This document shows positions 1-10,833 of a stretch of 64,000 bases of DNA, in pieces. The position numbers were made by a program, and so were the translations under genes. This stretch comes from Larix kaempferi (lineage: Eukaryota; Streptophyta; Pinopsida; Pinales; Pinaceae), in the NCBI GenBank assembly GCA_027924585.1, contig BSBM01000036.1, forward strand, positions 1,674,001 through 1,738,000. Reading direction: 5' to 3'. Each line of letters begins with the position of its first letter. Position 1 is the first letter of the stretch. Below the pieces are notes generated by a model. The model was given only the letters and a program-made list of their open reading frames with translations, was not told where the DNA came from and searched no databases.

Positions 1-3000
1 CCGACAGTGTGCCTCCTCCTTCGAATAATATGCCATTCCGGACTTCCTATTGTGATGATCCATGGATTTGACCATCCACGGATTCTATGTATGGAGACAT
101 TGCGCACGTCGGGATGTCTATGCCTTTATCTGTAGCGGAGCTCACTTACGATCATATCCAACAAACCACTGCATATCAGGATCTCTCTTCTTCCCAGACA
201 GTTGAAGAAGATCTCGTTACGCTGCCATCTTGGGCAGCCAACTCATCTTGCTCCCACGATTTCCTTGATGATACTTTACCATCTGATGAAGCTATCCTCG
301 AGGCCATGTGTGGTAGTGAGAGGACTTGGGAAGATATGCACCATCGCTCTTATTTCCTTCCCAACCTCGAGCTCTTTAAGCAAGAGGAGTTTAGGATGAC
401 TCTAACAAAGATGGTTGGTCACCTTGTGGTTCTTTTGGAGTCACATGATGTTTTTGCGGAGGGGAATATGGTCAATATTTCCTCAACCAATTTGATCAAC
501 ATCTCTTGCACTCTCGGAAAGATGGAGAACGTTTACATCGGTGCCGATTGCAATACTGAGGAGATCGCTATTTACACTGATTTGTTTATTGAACTCCGGG
601 AAGCTTTCGCTTGGTCATATGAGGAGATTCCAGGAATAGACCCCCGCATTATTGAACACGAGATTATAACGTATCCCGATGCTAAACCAGTTCGACAATG
701 CTTACGTGCTGTGAACCCTAGGAAGGCAGCTGCTATTAAGGCAGAGGTGGAGAAACTACTCAAAGATGGTTTCATCTACCTCATTCTCCTTACCGAATGG
801 GTGTCAAACCCCGTTCTTGTGGATAAGAAGTAGGGAACGATCCGTGTATGCATTGATTTCAGAGATTTGAACCATGCATGTCCGAAAGACAACTTCCCCA
901 CGCCATTCATTAATCAAATATTGGATGCTTGTGCAGGGAATGGGATTTTTTCATTCATGGACAGCTTCTCGGGTTATAGTCAGATTCAAATCAAACATGC
1001 GGACCAACATAAGACAACATTTATTTGTCCATGGGGAACCTTTGCATACCAGAAAATGCCCTTCAGCCTCAAGAACGCCGGAGCTACTTTTTAGCGAGCC
1101 ATGACCTATGCCTTTCATGATCTTAAGATGATTATGGAATTTTTCTTGGATGATCTTGCTGGCCATTCTCGCAAGAGAGTGGACCACCCCAAGCACCTCC
1201 GTATGATTCTTGAACGATGTATTCACTACAAAATTCGATTGAATCCAAACAAATGCATCTTCACTGTTAGGACTGGTCGCCTTCTAGGATTCATAGTTTT
1301 GAGGGAGGGTATTAGAGTTGATCCTCTCAAAGTTGAGGCAATACTTCAGTTGCCTCCTTTGCATAATTTGTTACAACTTCAGAGCCTCCAAGGGAGAGCT
1401 ACTTTTGTGCGTCAGTTTATAGCTAACTATGCCAGTATTACTAAATGTTTCGCACGCCTCTTGAATAAAGACACACATTTTATCTGGGATGAGTGAGCTC
1501 AGCAGTCTTTCGACGCCCTTAAGAAAGCTTTGGTATCGGCCCCTATGCTTAGTCTGCCAGACTTTACACGAGATTTCATTCTTTATGTGGCCGCATCTCA
1601 AGAGACTATTGGCATGGTCTTGGTTCAGGTAGATGATGCGCTTGTCAAGCATGTTATCTATTATCTTAGTCGAAATTTAGTAGACGCTGAGCTAAGATAC
1701 ACCCACATAGAAAAGCTGGCACTTGCGACTGTTCACGCAGTCCAGCGGTTACGACATTACATTTTGCTTCGAACAACCACCATTGTAGCTCACATCAATC
1801 CATTTCAATTCATGCTATCATGATGCCTTATCGGGGGTAATTATAATAAATGGATTGTGATCCTTCAGGAATTTGATCTCGATTTTGCTTCTGCACAATC
1901 AGTGAAATCATTGGTGTTCGCTGAACTTATGTCGGACCTTCCAAGGCTTGATGAGGATGTCATTCATGAAGATTCCTTTGTGGATGAACACTTATTTCTT
2001 ATCTCGACCGAGGACCATTGGTATGGGGATGTCATTATATATCTCCAAACTTTGAAGTTTCCTCCGCATTATTCATGAGACGAGCGACGACATGTGAGAC
2101 ATCACACTAAAGATTATACTATCGTCAGTGACACTTTGTATCGCCGAGGCCATTCTCCGTCGTTGTTTGACTCACAAAGAAGTGGAACGGGTACTTAATG
2201 ATTTCCATGTGGGGGCGTGTGGCGGTCACTTATCCGGGCTTGCTACAGCCCAGCGTATCATGCGAGTGGGTTATTTTTGGCATACCATCTTTAAAGATTG
2301 TATTAACGCTGTGAAGACATGTCACCGTTTCCAGGTGTTTTCTCGTAACGTACACTCACATCCAGCGCCCCTCCATCCGGTCGTCACTGTTGGTCCCTTC
2401 ACTAAGTGGGGGGTAGATTTCATGGATTGCAAACCAGCTTCGGATGGGGGGCATCATCATATTATCGTGTCCGTAGATTATTTTTCCAAGTGGGTTGAGG
2501 CCATGCCTACTGTAAAAGCCAACAATGCCACTGCATCCCATTTCATGTTCAACCAGATTATCACTCGATTCGATATCCCGAAAGAGATTGTCACTGACCA
2601 TGGCAGTCACTTTCAAAACAAGATGGTGGAGGGTTTGTCTCTCAAGCTTGGGTTTCGTCAGGAACACTCGTCTTCCTACTATCCTCAAGCGAATGGTCAG
2701 GTTGAAGCAGTAAATAAGTCTTTGAATACCATTCTCCAATGTACCATCCAACAAAGCAAGACTAATTGGCATATCATGTTATATCCTGCTTTGTGGGCAT
2801 ATCGAACCGCAGTTAAGACTGCCACTGGGTTCTCACCATTTCAGTTAGTTCATGGTGTGGAGTCACTCTTACTAATTGAATGCGAAATCCCTTCGCTCAA
2901 GCTAGCCATAGAACTCCTCCTTGATACGACGAAGATTGAGCAACGTTTAGTACACCTCGAGCAACTTGACGAGCACCGTCGAGATGCCGATGTGGCCATT

Positions 3001-3255
3001 GATGTTAACAAGTGTCGTGTCAAGGTTTAGTATGATAGGTCTGTCTGTCCCCGGCAATATGCTGAAGGTGACTTGGTACTCTTGTATGACCAAGATAAAG
3101 AACCCCTGGAGGTAGGCAAGTTCAATCCCATGTGGCACGGTCCTTACATTGTGAGGTGTGTCCTTGAAAAAGGATCTTATGAGTTAGAAGATTACGAGGG
3201 AGTTTTCTTGAAGGAGCCTAGAAATGGGCTCTACCTCAAGCGGTATTACGCTTGA
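1..3255 (+). pseudogene. Ty3/gypsy (Tat-type) pol remnant: RT, RNase H, integrase
   Basis: Decayed polyprotein, 5' part (gag, protease) outside the window. The reverse transcriptase region runs from about 600 to 1330: YVDD is replaced by FLDD near 1145, and FMDSFSGYSQI and WGTFAYQKMPF are recognisable. RNase H follows (about 1500-1830). Integrase (2128-3030) keeps the catalytic triad context: GVDFMD, TDHGSHF and GQVEAVN; its zinc finger has lost a cysteine (CHRF where CxxC is usual). The C-terminal integrase tail ends LYLKRYYA at a TGA. In-frame stops lie at 69, 831, 1092, 1494, 1821, 2076 and 3028. One frameshift lies near 2150. In RT the reading frame otherwise continues through each stop. 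Not functional as it stands. Assignment to Tat rests on the extra RNase H and antisense ORF downstream; family-level certainty is high, lineage moderately so. Confidence 0.93.
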
Positions 3256-3367
3256 ACCTCTGGTTCAGGCTGATACTTTTGTACACTATTGTATAGTTTT
3301 TCTATACATAGTTTAGGTTGCCTTTTTGGTTGTTGGGTATACTGATTAGCCTCTGTTTGATTAACAG

Positions 3368-3796
3368 ATGTCAACAGGATGTCCTACGTTCTTAGGTTTC
3401 ATGGATGGTGCTAGCCGACATACGCAGTAGCTTGCTTTTGCTGCTTGGGTTATCTTCTCACCTGACCACCTAGTTGTGTCCTCAGGAGGTGCTTGTCTTG
3501 GTCCTACATCTAACAATGTGGCTGAGTATAGTGCCGTTGTTGAGCTTCTTTGGGATGCCATTTCACATGACATCTAGTCTTTAGAAGTCTACCTAGATTC
3601 ACAGCTAGATGTGTCTCAGCTGAATGGGAAGTACCGTGTATGAGACCCTACATTACTACGGATATTCCTTAAGGTACGAATCTTGGAGAGACATTTTGTT
3701 TCCATTACATATATTCATATTCCGAGAAGTCATAATTATATATCTGATGCATACGCTAACTATGTATTAGATTGGCATTTGTCGCATTCATCATGA
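3368..3796 (+). pseudogene. second (archaeal-like) RNase H ORF downstream of integrase
   Basis: A separate reading frame (frame 2, pol ends in frame 1) starting 112 bp after the integrase stop. It encodes an RNase H fold: FMDGASR at the first catalytic strand, SNNVAEYSAVVELL for the second acidic residue, EVYLDSQLDVSQLNG for the third, and DAYANYVLDWHLSH at the end, 142 codons in total. It is unlike the normal gypsy RNase H already present upstream at about 1500-1830, so this element had two RNase H domains. That is a known trait of the Tat group of plant Ty3/gypsy elements. Three internal stops (3428 TAG, 3575 TAG, 3641 TGA) disable it. The ATG is directly preceded by a pyrimidine-rich stretch and AACAG, which resembles a splice acceptor; a spliced link to pol is possible but unproven. 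Confidence 0.85.
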
Positions 3797-3972
3797 GCAC
3801 ATAAATACAAAGAAATTCATACATTTGTAACATACACACATGTAGTAGAATCGAGAACCAAAGTTGTATATATATAAATATGTCCAAAAATGGTAGTGTC
3901 ATACAAAACTAGAGCCCGTAGACCTAAAAAATATACATATCGATACAAAAAAATGATGAGACCCTGGGATAT

Positions 3973-5400
3973 CTACTCCCTCCGAGGAGGTCTAGCTGCC
4001 GTCTCGAGGGGATGTGTCTCATAGTAGTACTATACTGCGTTGGCCATCCACTGCAGTAGCCGCACCCACTCACCAGGAACGCCCACTACCTGGCGCTGCA
4101 TAGCCTCAGGTAGTCGGGCTACCTCTATCAGTGGTACTCGGGAAACCATCCATGATATGTTGCGCCGCAACGTCTGGAGTGTGCGCCCTGCTATAGCATC
4201 TGCTTCCACCTTATCTCTACCCCGATGACCATGTCTCAGGAAGCCCTCGGGTCTCACTGGGCCTTTGTCTGCGAGCAAACAGTCACCCATTAGCACATGA
4301 TATTACCACCAAAAATATTTTTTGCATTTCAACTATAATAAAAAAATCCATAAAAATTTAATAAACACAAAACCAAAAGAGTACTCACCGATGTCTCCGA
4401 AGGTTGCGCTTGGTGGGAGTGGCATGTCACGGTACTGTCTGAAGTGTATCCCCGCTTAGGGATAGTCCTCTATCGTGATCACCTGCCGATTCCACGAGCG
4501 GAAGAACTCCTCAGTATATGGTGACGACAGACGGCCACCACCCTGTCGTGTCAATATCTTAGCCCACCGGGTCAGGGCTGGATCTTGGAGACTGTGAGGA
4601 GGGACATCCACCCTCGGGCTAAGTCCTGGAACCCTCTCAAAGAAGAAACTGCAGAGGATGCTACCATACCCAAAGTTTTTGGCCTTACCCTCTTTGCATT
4701 CTGTTAGTTGTGTCTTCATAGACACCAGCAGAGTAGTACACCAGTCAAATATAGTAGGCTGCAAGCATTGTGATGCGTAGAACATCACTGGTATGGATGC
4801 CTGATGTAGTGCTTTGGATCCCGTGATCCATAACAGAGTAGCCACTATGATCTTTGTGCTCAGGTCCACTATGAGGTTGACCGGCACTTGGCTTCCCACT
4901 GCTCATGTGTTGGGTGCGCAATACCGCGCTATGTAATCTTGCACAGTGATCCCACCACCCATGGTCCGTGACCGAAGACTAGCCACCTCCCCTCTACGGG
5001 ACAAACCGACAATGAAATAGATATCCTCTACTTCCAGTGTCAATGTTTTCCCATTGAGGATGAAGTGTTGAGCATCCACATCCCAGTAGTTGATCAGATG
5101 ACGGAGTAGTAGGTTTTGGGCCCTTAAACCCTCGAGACTCTAGTATTTATATAAGCCACATGCTTGCAATGCTTGTTGTGCTTGCAAATCGTTGCACATG
5201 GCCTCATCTACCTGGTCATGCTCTCTTTCCCTCCACTCTAGAACCATCCTGGAGTGCAAAGCAAGAAATTTTTAGTCAACTTCATGTTTAAAAACTTCTT
5301 CACGGCCGTACCCACAGGCTAAATTGTACACAGTGGTAGGTAGACGTGGGCAGTCAGTTTTTGTTTGGATATCCACATCATCTTTTTCAGGATCTTGCAT
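3973..5400 (-). pseudogene. antisense plant-mobile-domain-like ORF of the Tat element, two exons
   Basis: Minus-strand ORF lying between pol and the 3' LTR of the plus-strand element. Exon 1 is 5400-4389 and exon 2 is 4268-3973; joining them keeps one frame (435 codons plus stop). Exon 1 contains HLINYWDVDAQHFIL followed by EDIYFIVGLSRRGE, a pattern typical of plant mobile domain (PMD)-like proteins. Antisense ORFs of this kind are described from Tat retrotransposons. The ATG at 5400 is the first after an in-frame TAG upstream. Premature stops at 5274, 5142, 4905, 4458 and 4032 make this copy a pseudogene, but the frame is otherwise conserved over more than 1.3 kb. The protein's role is unknown. 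Its own promoter would lie in the non-coding 3' region of the element. Confidence 0.78.
4269..4388 (-). other. GT-AG intron in the antisense ORF
   Basis: On the minus strand the donor reads GTGAGTACTC and the acceptor TTTGCTCGCAG, 120 bp apart, with an AT-rich interior (T-rich towards the acceptor). Removing it joins ACATCG to ACAAAGGCCC and continues the same frame into the 3' exon, whereas reading through meets stops inside the intron. Consensus sites plus frame preservation support a real spliceosomal intron; no transcript evidence is available here. Confidence 0.72.
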
Positions 5401-5461
5401 GCAATTAGGGATTGCATGCAAATTCTAGGGTTTGCATGCACTTGCATGCACTTTGCATGCA
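5395..5461. promoter_or_regulatory. cluster of five TTGCATGCA (RY-type) motifs at the antisense ORF start
   Basis: Exact TTGCATGCA copies start at 5395, 5412, 5432, 5442 and 5453. CATGCA is the core of the RY/Sph element bound by plant B3-domain factors, and the motif is nearly palindromic. The first copy contains the ATG (5400-5398) of the minus-strand ORF; the other four lie just upstream of it on that strand. A role in the antisense promoter is inference. Confidence 0.5.
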
Positions 5462-8356
5462 TCCCAGTCACCAGTTTGATGCCTCCAGCACCTTAGCCAC
5501 CTTATTCTTGCACCCGGGAGCGACTTCCTTCAGAGTTTTAGCCCTCCTAGGATGAAAGGATCCCACTTCTCACCTACTGCCAGAGAAGGGCGCACTTGTT
5601 CACCTACCACTGCAGTTCCACTTCAGTTACATTCAGTTAGCTCCGATTCTCCCTAATTTGAGGCTAGTTTCACTCCCGACTAACTGTTTCACTTCCGTTG
5701 GACCTCCAGTTTGACTAGATGACTTTTTTTGACTTCAGTTAGTCTCCCATGCGCCCCCCACTGAGCCTCCTTCCATTAATCAGTGCTACACACTTCAGTT
5801 ACACATGACACACTCAGTTAGACTCAGATTGACACCTGGATGACTGGTTCTTGTGCATTGATGACCACCATCGATTGATGATGAGGACTCCTAGTTGGAG
5901 TCAAGCTACTCCATTCAGTGATTCGAATGGCCTACTTAGTCAATTCGAATTGCTCATTGACAGATATTGTATTCTATTGTAATTCATTCACCCTTTCTGG
6001 GATATTGAGCACTGCTGCATGTTTTGCACAATTTTACACCATATTTTCTATGTTCATCTGTTGTGATTGATTTACTTGTTCATTAGATCTGTTGTGACTA
6101 ATTTTACAGTTTTTTTACTGCGCGTTTGGTGCCCTACCCGCGACCCGCATACTTATAGCTCGCGGGTAGTGCTGAAGCCATTTAGGGCTTGGCCAAAGAA
6201 AAAATCCCACCAACCAAAATTGAAATAAAAGCACTTAAATGAAAGGTATGGCAGTGATCACTAACCTGCTCTGGACGATTCACTGAACGGTCACTTGTAG
6301 CTCCCACGATCGACACTCGAAGTTTCAGGTGAAAACTTACCACTAAACTCCAAATTGGTGAATAGTGCAAATGAATTGAAAATTACAAATTTTATTACTA
6401 TTTATAATTTTCTGGACCCACTTTTCTATAGTTTTTTCCATTTCGAGTCGTTATGAACTAATATCGTGTCATGGAGTAGTGTTTTTTCAACAGATTTCCT
6501 TGGCGAGAGTTGTTTTGAACCATTTCACACCTACGGAAGGTACATTTCACACTTGGCATATAGGTTAGATGACATTTTCACATTCATTATGCATTTGACA
6601 TGTTGACCATTTTCATAAACCCTAGGTGCGACCCCGCTTCGTAATTGACATAGAACCTTCACACTGCTATAGAAGTGTCGTTATGTGGCGGTAGGGATTT
6701 CCCGAACATGGGTACCCTAGTTAGAACCCCATTATGCATTCTGGTTCCCATGCCGTTGTTTGTCGTTAGGATTGGGAGTCCTTCGTAGTTACGCCATGAC
6801 ATTGCGATAAAGACTCATACTCTACTTTGTCTTATGCTGGCCATCTCCCTTAAGGAATCCCCTCAGTTATATCATGTTGTGATTGCATTGCATCATCCTG
6901 CTTGTCACTTGAGCCTTGTGTCGGCTCTTGCTTACTCAATTGTTAGCCTGGTGCCTGAGCACTTTTCCCTGTCGAGCCCTGCAGAGCTTATATTTTCCCT
7001 TCACAATTTGATGACCTTTTGACCCTGAGGGAACGCACCCCCGAGTGTCCACATCCTGTACGCACTTCCTTGCATTGAGCATAGGTATGTTCCACTGCTT
7101 GGGACTAGTCTGCTAGCTATTTGACACTCATTCCCTCACCTGTTGTACTATAATCAATTTTATTCTTTTTAAAGCTTTTCCCAAATATGAAAAAGACCAA
7201 AAAAATCAAATATTCCAAAAAGGAAGACGGGATTATGGTTACTATTTCTTGTTGGTAGCTGTTGTGTTGCCTTTGAATAGAACATTCATTCCACTCCGCA
7301 CATTATGAGTCGGGACTATAGTTGGGCCTTAGGAGCTGTACTTGTTTCTCAGTTTTCTCCATCAATTGGTTAAGCTTCCAGTCATTATGGAGCCCTCTAT
7401 AATGCCTCCTACATTGCACAGTTTGTGTCAAATCTATGCTGCTTGAGTCTATCCATCTGCTCATGCTCTTGTTCAAAGGAAGTCCTGAAACCAGTGTCGG
7501 CCACTCCTCAGATCTCTTGACTATTACATGTCGACCATCCTTATTGAGTCAGTCCATTTCAAGTGAGATCTTCCAAATCTTTCAGCATTGCTGGTACCTC
7601 GTGCTGGTTGATGGGGGATGCCTTAATGCCCTCCTTCCAGCGAGTCTCGTTCCATCGACTTCAACTCATTTATTCCGGGACTTGAGGCTGAGAGTCCGGT
7701 TGAGTACCTTGAGGCTTGCAGTCATTAGCGACAGTTTCTCTCGCCATCGATAGTTTTGGGAATAGATCAATGTCCCCTGATTGATGGATTCATCCTATTA
7801 TTTGACTTAAACCCATTTATTCATACTCTGATGATTGTGCTCTGTGCCTTGATTCCCATTTTAATTATTGGTGGGTCATCTCGTGTCTGTTAATGGTATA
7901 CATCATTGACCGGTAATCAGCCGATGTCTCATCAGGTTCGACCCCAACTCCTTTATTCACTTGATGGGACTTGCACCATCGAAAACTTCTGTAACAGACC
8001 CCAGGCGATTGTGGCATTCAGAATGCTACATATGACTTTGACTTTACATCTGAGATATCACCTCTCAGATTTCAGCAGTTTGTAACTCCAGTTTGCACCA
8101 GTTGTTGTTTTTTCAGCAGGAGACCGTATCTTACTGTAGAGGGATCATGGCTATAATCACTTATGACATATATCCATTATGTACTGCCTATTCATGGCCA
8201 TTGTATCAGATTGTTGTACTATACTGACATGTATTCAGAGATACTATTGTATTATGACGAGTGAGCTGTTCTTTCCACTTGTGTCTCCATCACTCCACTT
8301 CTGAGTTTTATAATGTATTTCGGCCATCGTAGCACTTTCAGTCTCTGACCTCACAC
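5462..8356 (+). other. long non-coding 3' region of the Tat element
   Basis: About 2.9 kb between the antisense ORF and the polypurine tract. The open frames here are short and resemble no protein family I know. It lies inside the element because a polypurine tract and LTR follow. It contains the CAGTTA cluster listed separately; nothing else is supported. Confidence 0.6.
5624..5820. promoter_or_regulatory. five CAGTTA (MYB-core-like) motifs
   Basis: CAGTTA occurs at 5624, 5634, 5736, 5796 and 5815, mostly within TTCAGTTA or CTCAGTTAG. They lie 220-420 bp upstream of the antisense ORF start. CAGTTA matches the core recognised by many plant MYB factors, but a degenerate repeat origin is equally possible. 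Confidence 0.3.
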
Positions 8357-8357
8357 A

Positions 8358-8369
8358 TTAGGGGGCATC
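8358..8369 (+). other. polypurine tract of the Tat element
   Basis: TTAGGGGGCATC immediately precedes the LTR start TGTTACACAAAAATC. A G-rich purine run directly 5' of a TG terminus is the plus-strand primer site expected in an LTR retrotransposon. Confidence 0.75.
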
Positions 8370-9198
8370 TGTTACACAAAAATCTTCCACCCTGTGAGCA
8401 TCAACATTCTTTGGCCTGTAGGATCCATTTTAGTGACTCAGATCCATTTTTATCCTTTAGTGATACCAATTTTCCCTATTTTTATTCCTACCCGCCTGTT
8501 GCATCTTTATAGCATGCGTACCCATGAGTTGCATCCCTATAGCCCGCGGGTATCATGTAAAATGGTAAAAACCACTATTTATTAATTTTTACTCCCAAAA
8601 AGCGATCATTGGGTGACTTTTGGCTCTCCATCTGCCCAAGTAACGCCTCAATGTGTCCTTCCACCTACCTTTGAGAGGACTATATATTGAGCACATATGG
8701 CTTATGGACGAGAGGAAGAAGAGAATCGTAAGAGAACTCTAGTGTATTTTTTCCCTATCTTGAGTCTGCACTCATTGATCCTTGGAGTTGTCAACCAGTT
8801 ATGTTCACCTTCCAAACTCCTCTCTAGTTTGAGTTTGCCATTCATGGAGGATTGAAGTGGTGGAGACACAAGTGGATTGATCTAGATCTTGGTTCAGATT
8901 GGTTGCCAGCAAGAGGTCGTATCACTTTGTACTTCTTCTTGTTCATTAATAGAAATACTCATATTCTTGTCCATTCATGGTGTGAATGTCATTTATTATA
9001 CATTGGGTTACATTTGCTTATGATATTATGGACCATTGTTATTGATAATGTTAATGTCATTTATATATTATATGTACTTGTTGTATATTGGCTGTCAAGA
9101 CTAATTTGCAGATTACAAGTGCGTGGATTGAAAGCTCCAACGGGGATCTACATCAAACATTGGATCGAGGTTGGTTACATTTATCCATTATCTTAACA
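8370..9198 (+). repeat. 3' LTR of the Tat element (829 bp)
   Basis: Starts TGTTACAC after the polypurine tract and is taken to end at TTAACA (9198), giving TGTTA/TAACA ends. A TATATAT at 8681 suits the LTR promoter. From 9199 on the sequence is coding remnant of the next, oppositely oriented element, which fixes the right border to within a few tens of bases. The alternative end is GGTTACA at 9179. The 5' LTR is outside the window, so neither the pair nor a target duplication can be checked. Confidence 0.68.
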
Positions 9199-10140
9199 TT
9201 GTCATTTATAATAGCATTGCTTTGAGGATTGAGTAGATTTCTGGTAGTCATTTGTCTGTTGTGGTATTCCCAAGCCATAGTGAGTTTTTTCCAATACAAG
9301 ACCCTCGAGAGGCTTGGGACAACTGTAAGGATAGAAGCAAAATATTGGGAGGGAGAATAGATTCCTTTCCATAGACGAGAGTGTAAGGGGAAACCCCTAA
9401 TGCATTCTTTGGAGTTACCCTATCTTCCCATAAGGCGTTTGGGAGAGCTATATGCTAGCTTCGCTGATTTTCTATCACAGTCTTCTTGAGAATTCAGATG
9501 AGATTTTTGTTTGAAGATTCAGCTAATCCATTTCCTTGAGGGTAATAATTGGCTGAATAATGCAGTTTAATTCCCCATTCATAAAAAAATTAATTTATTT
9601 TAAAAGATGAGAAATAGGTGGCATTATCAAATACTAGGGAAATTGGAACCCCAAACCTGGTTATGATGTTCTCTTTCAAGAAACTGATGACTGCATCTTC
9701 GTTGATCTTGCACAATGGGATAGACTCCATCTATCTGGTGAAGTAGTCGGTGGCTGTGAGGATGTATCGATGCTGAAGAGAAGAACTGGCTTTATCTCTC
9801 CAATGACATCTATACCCCATTGTTCGAAGGGTTCTGAGATAATAACCGACTGCAAAGGTCCTGCTTCTTTAGGCAATTTCCCAACACTTCTTTGGCATAT
9901 ATCACAGTTCCGCGCATACACATGGGTGTCTCGAAATAAAGTGGGTTAATAATAACCATCTCTGAGTATTTTGTGAGCTGTTATCTCTCCTAAATATTGT
10001 CCACCAGCGGGGCCATCATGTAATTCTTTGACAACTTTACTTGCATCTTCCTTTTCTAGACATCTAAGAAAAATTCCATCATAATTTTTTTTTCTTCTGA
10101 AAAGTATACCATCAATAATTTGATAAGCTGCTAATTTCAA
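9199..10140 (-). pseudogene. integrase of the minus-strand Tat-like element, 3'-truncated
   Basis: Read on the minus strand it gives the integrase zinc-binding part (HDGPAGG, then CDICQRSVGK), the core start FEQWGIDVIGEI, VFDNATYF for the second aspartate, NGLAESSNKNLI for the glutamate, and YGKESILPP of the distal core. Frameshifts occur near 9770, and there are several stops (for example after DYFTR and FFYEW). The frame stops abruptly at 9199, where the LTR of the plus-strand Tat element begins, so the rest of the integrase and the 3' LTR should lie to the left of this window. Confidence 0.85.
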
Positions 10141-10188
10141 ACGGAGTGACCTTCTTTGCTTAGAACTCCAGTGTTCTGGTAGATATCC

Positions 10189-10797
10189 CTACTGCAAATA
10201 ATGCACTAGATCTCTATACCATGATTCAGGAGCCGTGAAAATGGGACATACCTCAATTGAATTCAACTCGGCTTCATTATTCCAATGTTGCTCTTCATCA
10301 ATTGGATGCTCTGTGAGAAATTTACACAGGACTTGTCCCTTAATGATGGTGGCTGGTTTAAATTCTAAATCATATTCTTGAAGAGCCGTGACCCAGTTAC
10401 CCCTTCTTTCTCCCAATTCCTTTTGAACGAAAAGGGATCTAACTGCTGGGTGGGGAACTATAACTTTAGTTTTGTTCTTAAGAATATATGGTCTGAACTG
10501 TTTGACCACTTTGAAGACAGCATATGCATGTTTGTCGACAACAGGATAGTTCAGTTCAGCACCTTGCAGACCAGTGCTCATAAACGAGATTGGATATTCG
10601 TCTCCTAACTCTACTCTTTGCATGAGCACCACTGCGAGTGAGTCATCCGAAGCAAAGGTATATAAGATAAAATCTTTGTCAAAATATGGGATTCTTAAGG
10701 AAGGAGCCTTAGCTATGGCTGCCTTAATGTCTCTGAATGCATCCTTTTCCAGGTCTGTCCACTTGAACTGTATGCTTTGCTTGACCATTTGCTGCAA
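10189..10797 (-). pseudogene. gypsy RNase H and connection domain of the minus-strand Tat-like element
   Basis: 202 codons following RT after a single stop (TGA near 10833, where an arginine CGA would restore the common FV-R-RFVPDFA reading). Includes the tether region FKWTDLEKDAFRDIK, RNase H strands around YTFASDDSLAVVLM and AELNYPVVDKHAYAVFK, and the linker to integrase, PESWYRDLVHYLQ. This is the ordinary gypsy RNase H; a second RNase H lies upstream of RT in the same element. Confidence 0.85.
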
Positions 10798-10833
10798 AGG
10801 TTTAACAATTTGCGCGAAATCAGGGACAAATCT

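Noticed and set aside
2356-2772. 138-codon minus-strand ORF
   Set aside because: Shadow of the plus-strand integrase, which carries the recognisable catalytic motifs.
8852-9196. 114-codon plus-strand ORF rich in hydrophobic residues
   Set aside because: Lies wholly within the LTR of the Tat element and has no recognisable family; AT-rich sequence gives hydrophobic codons by chance.
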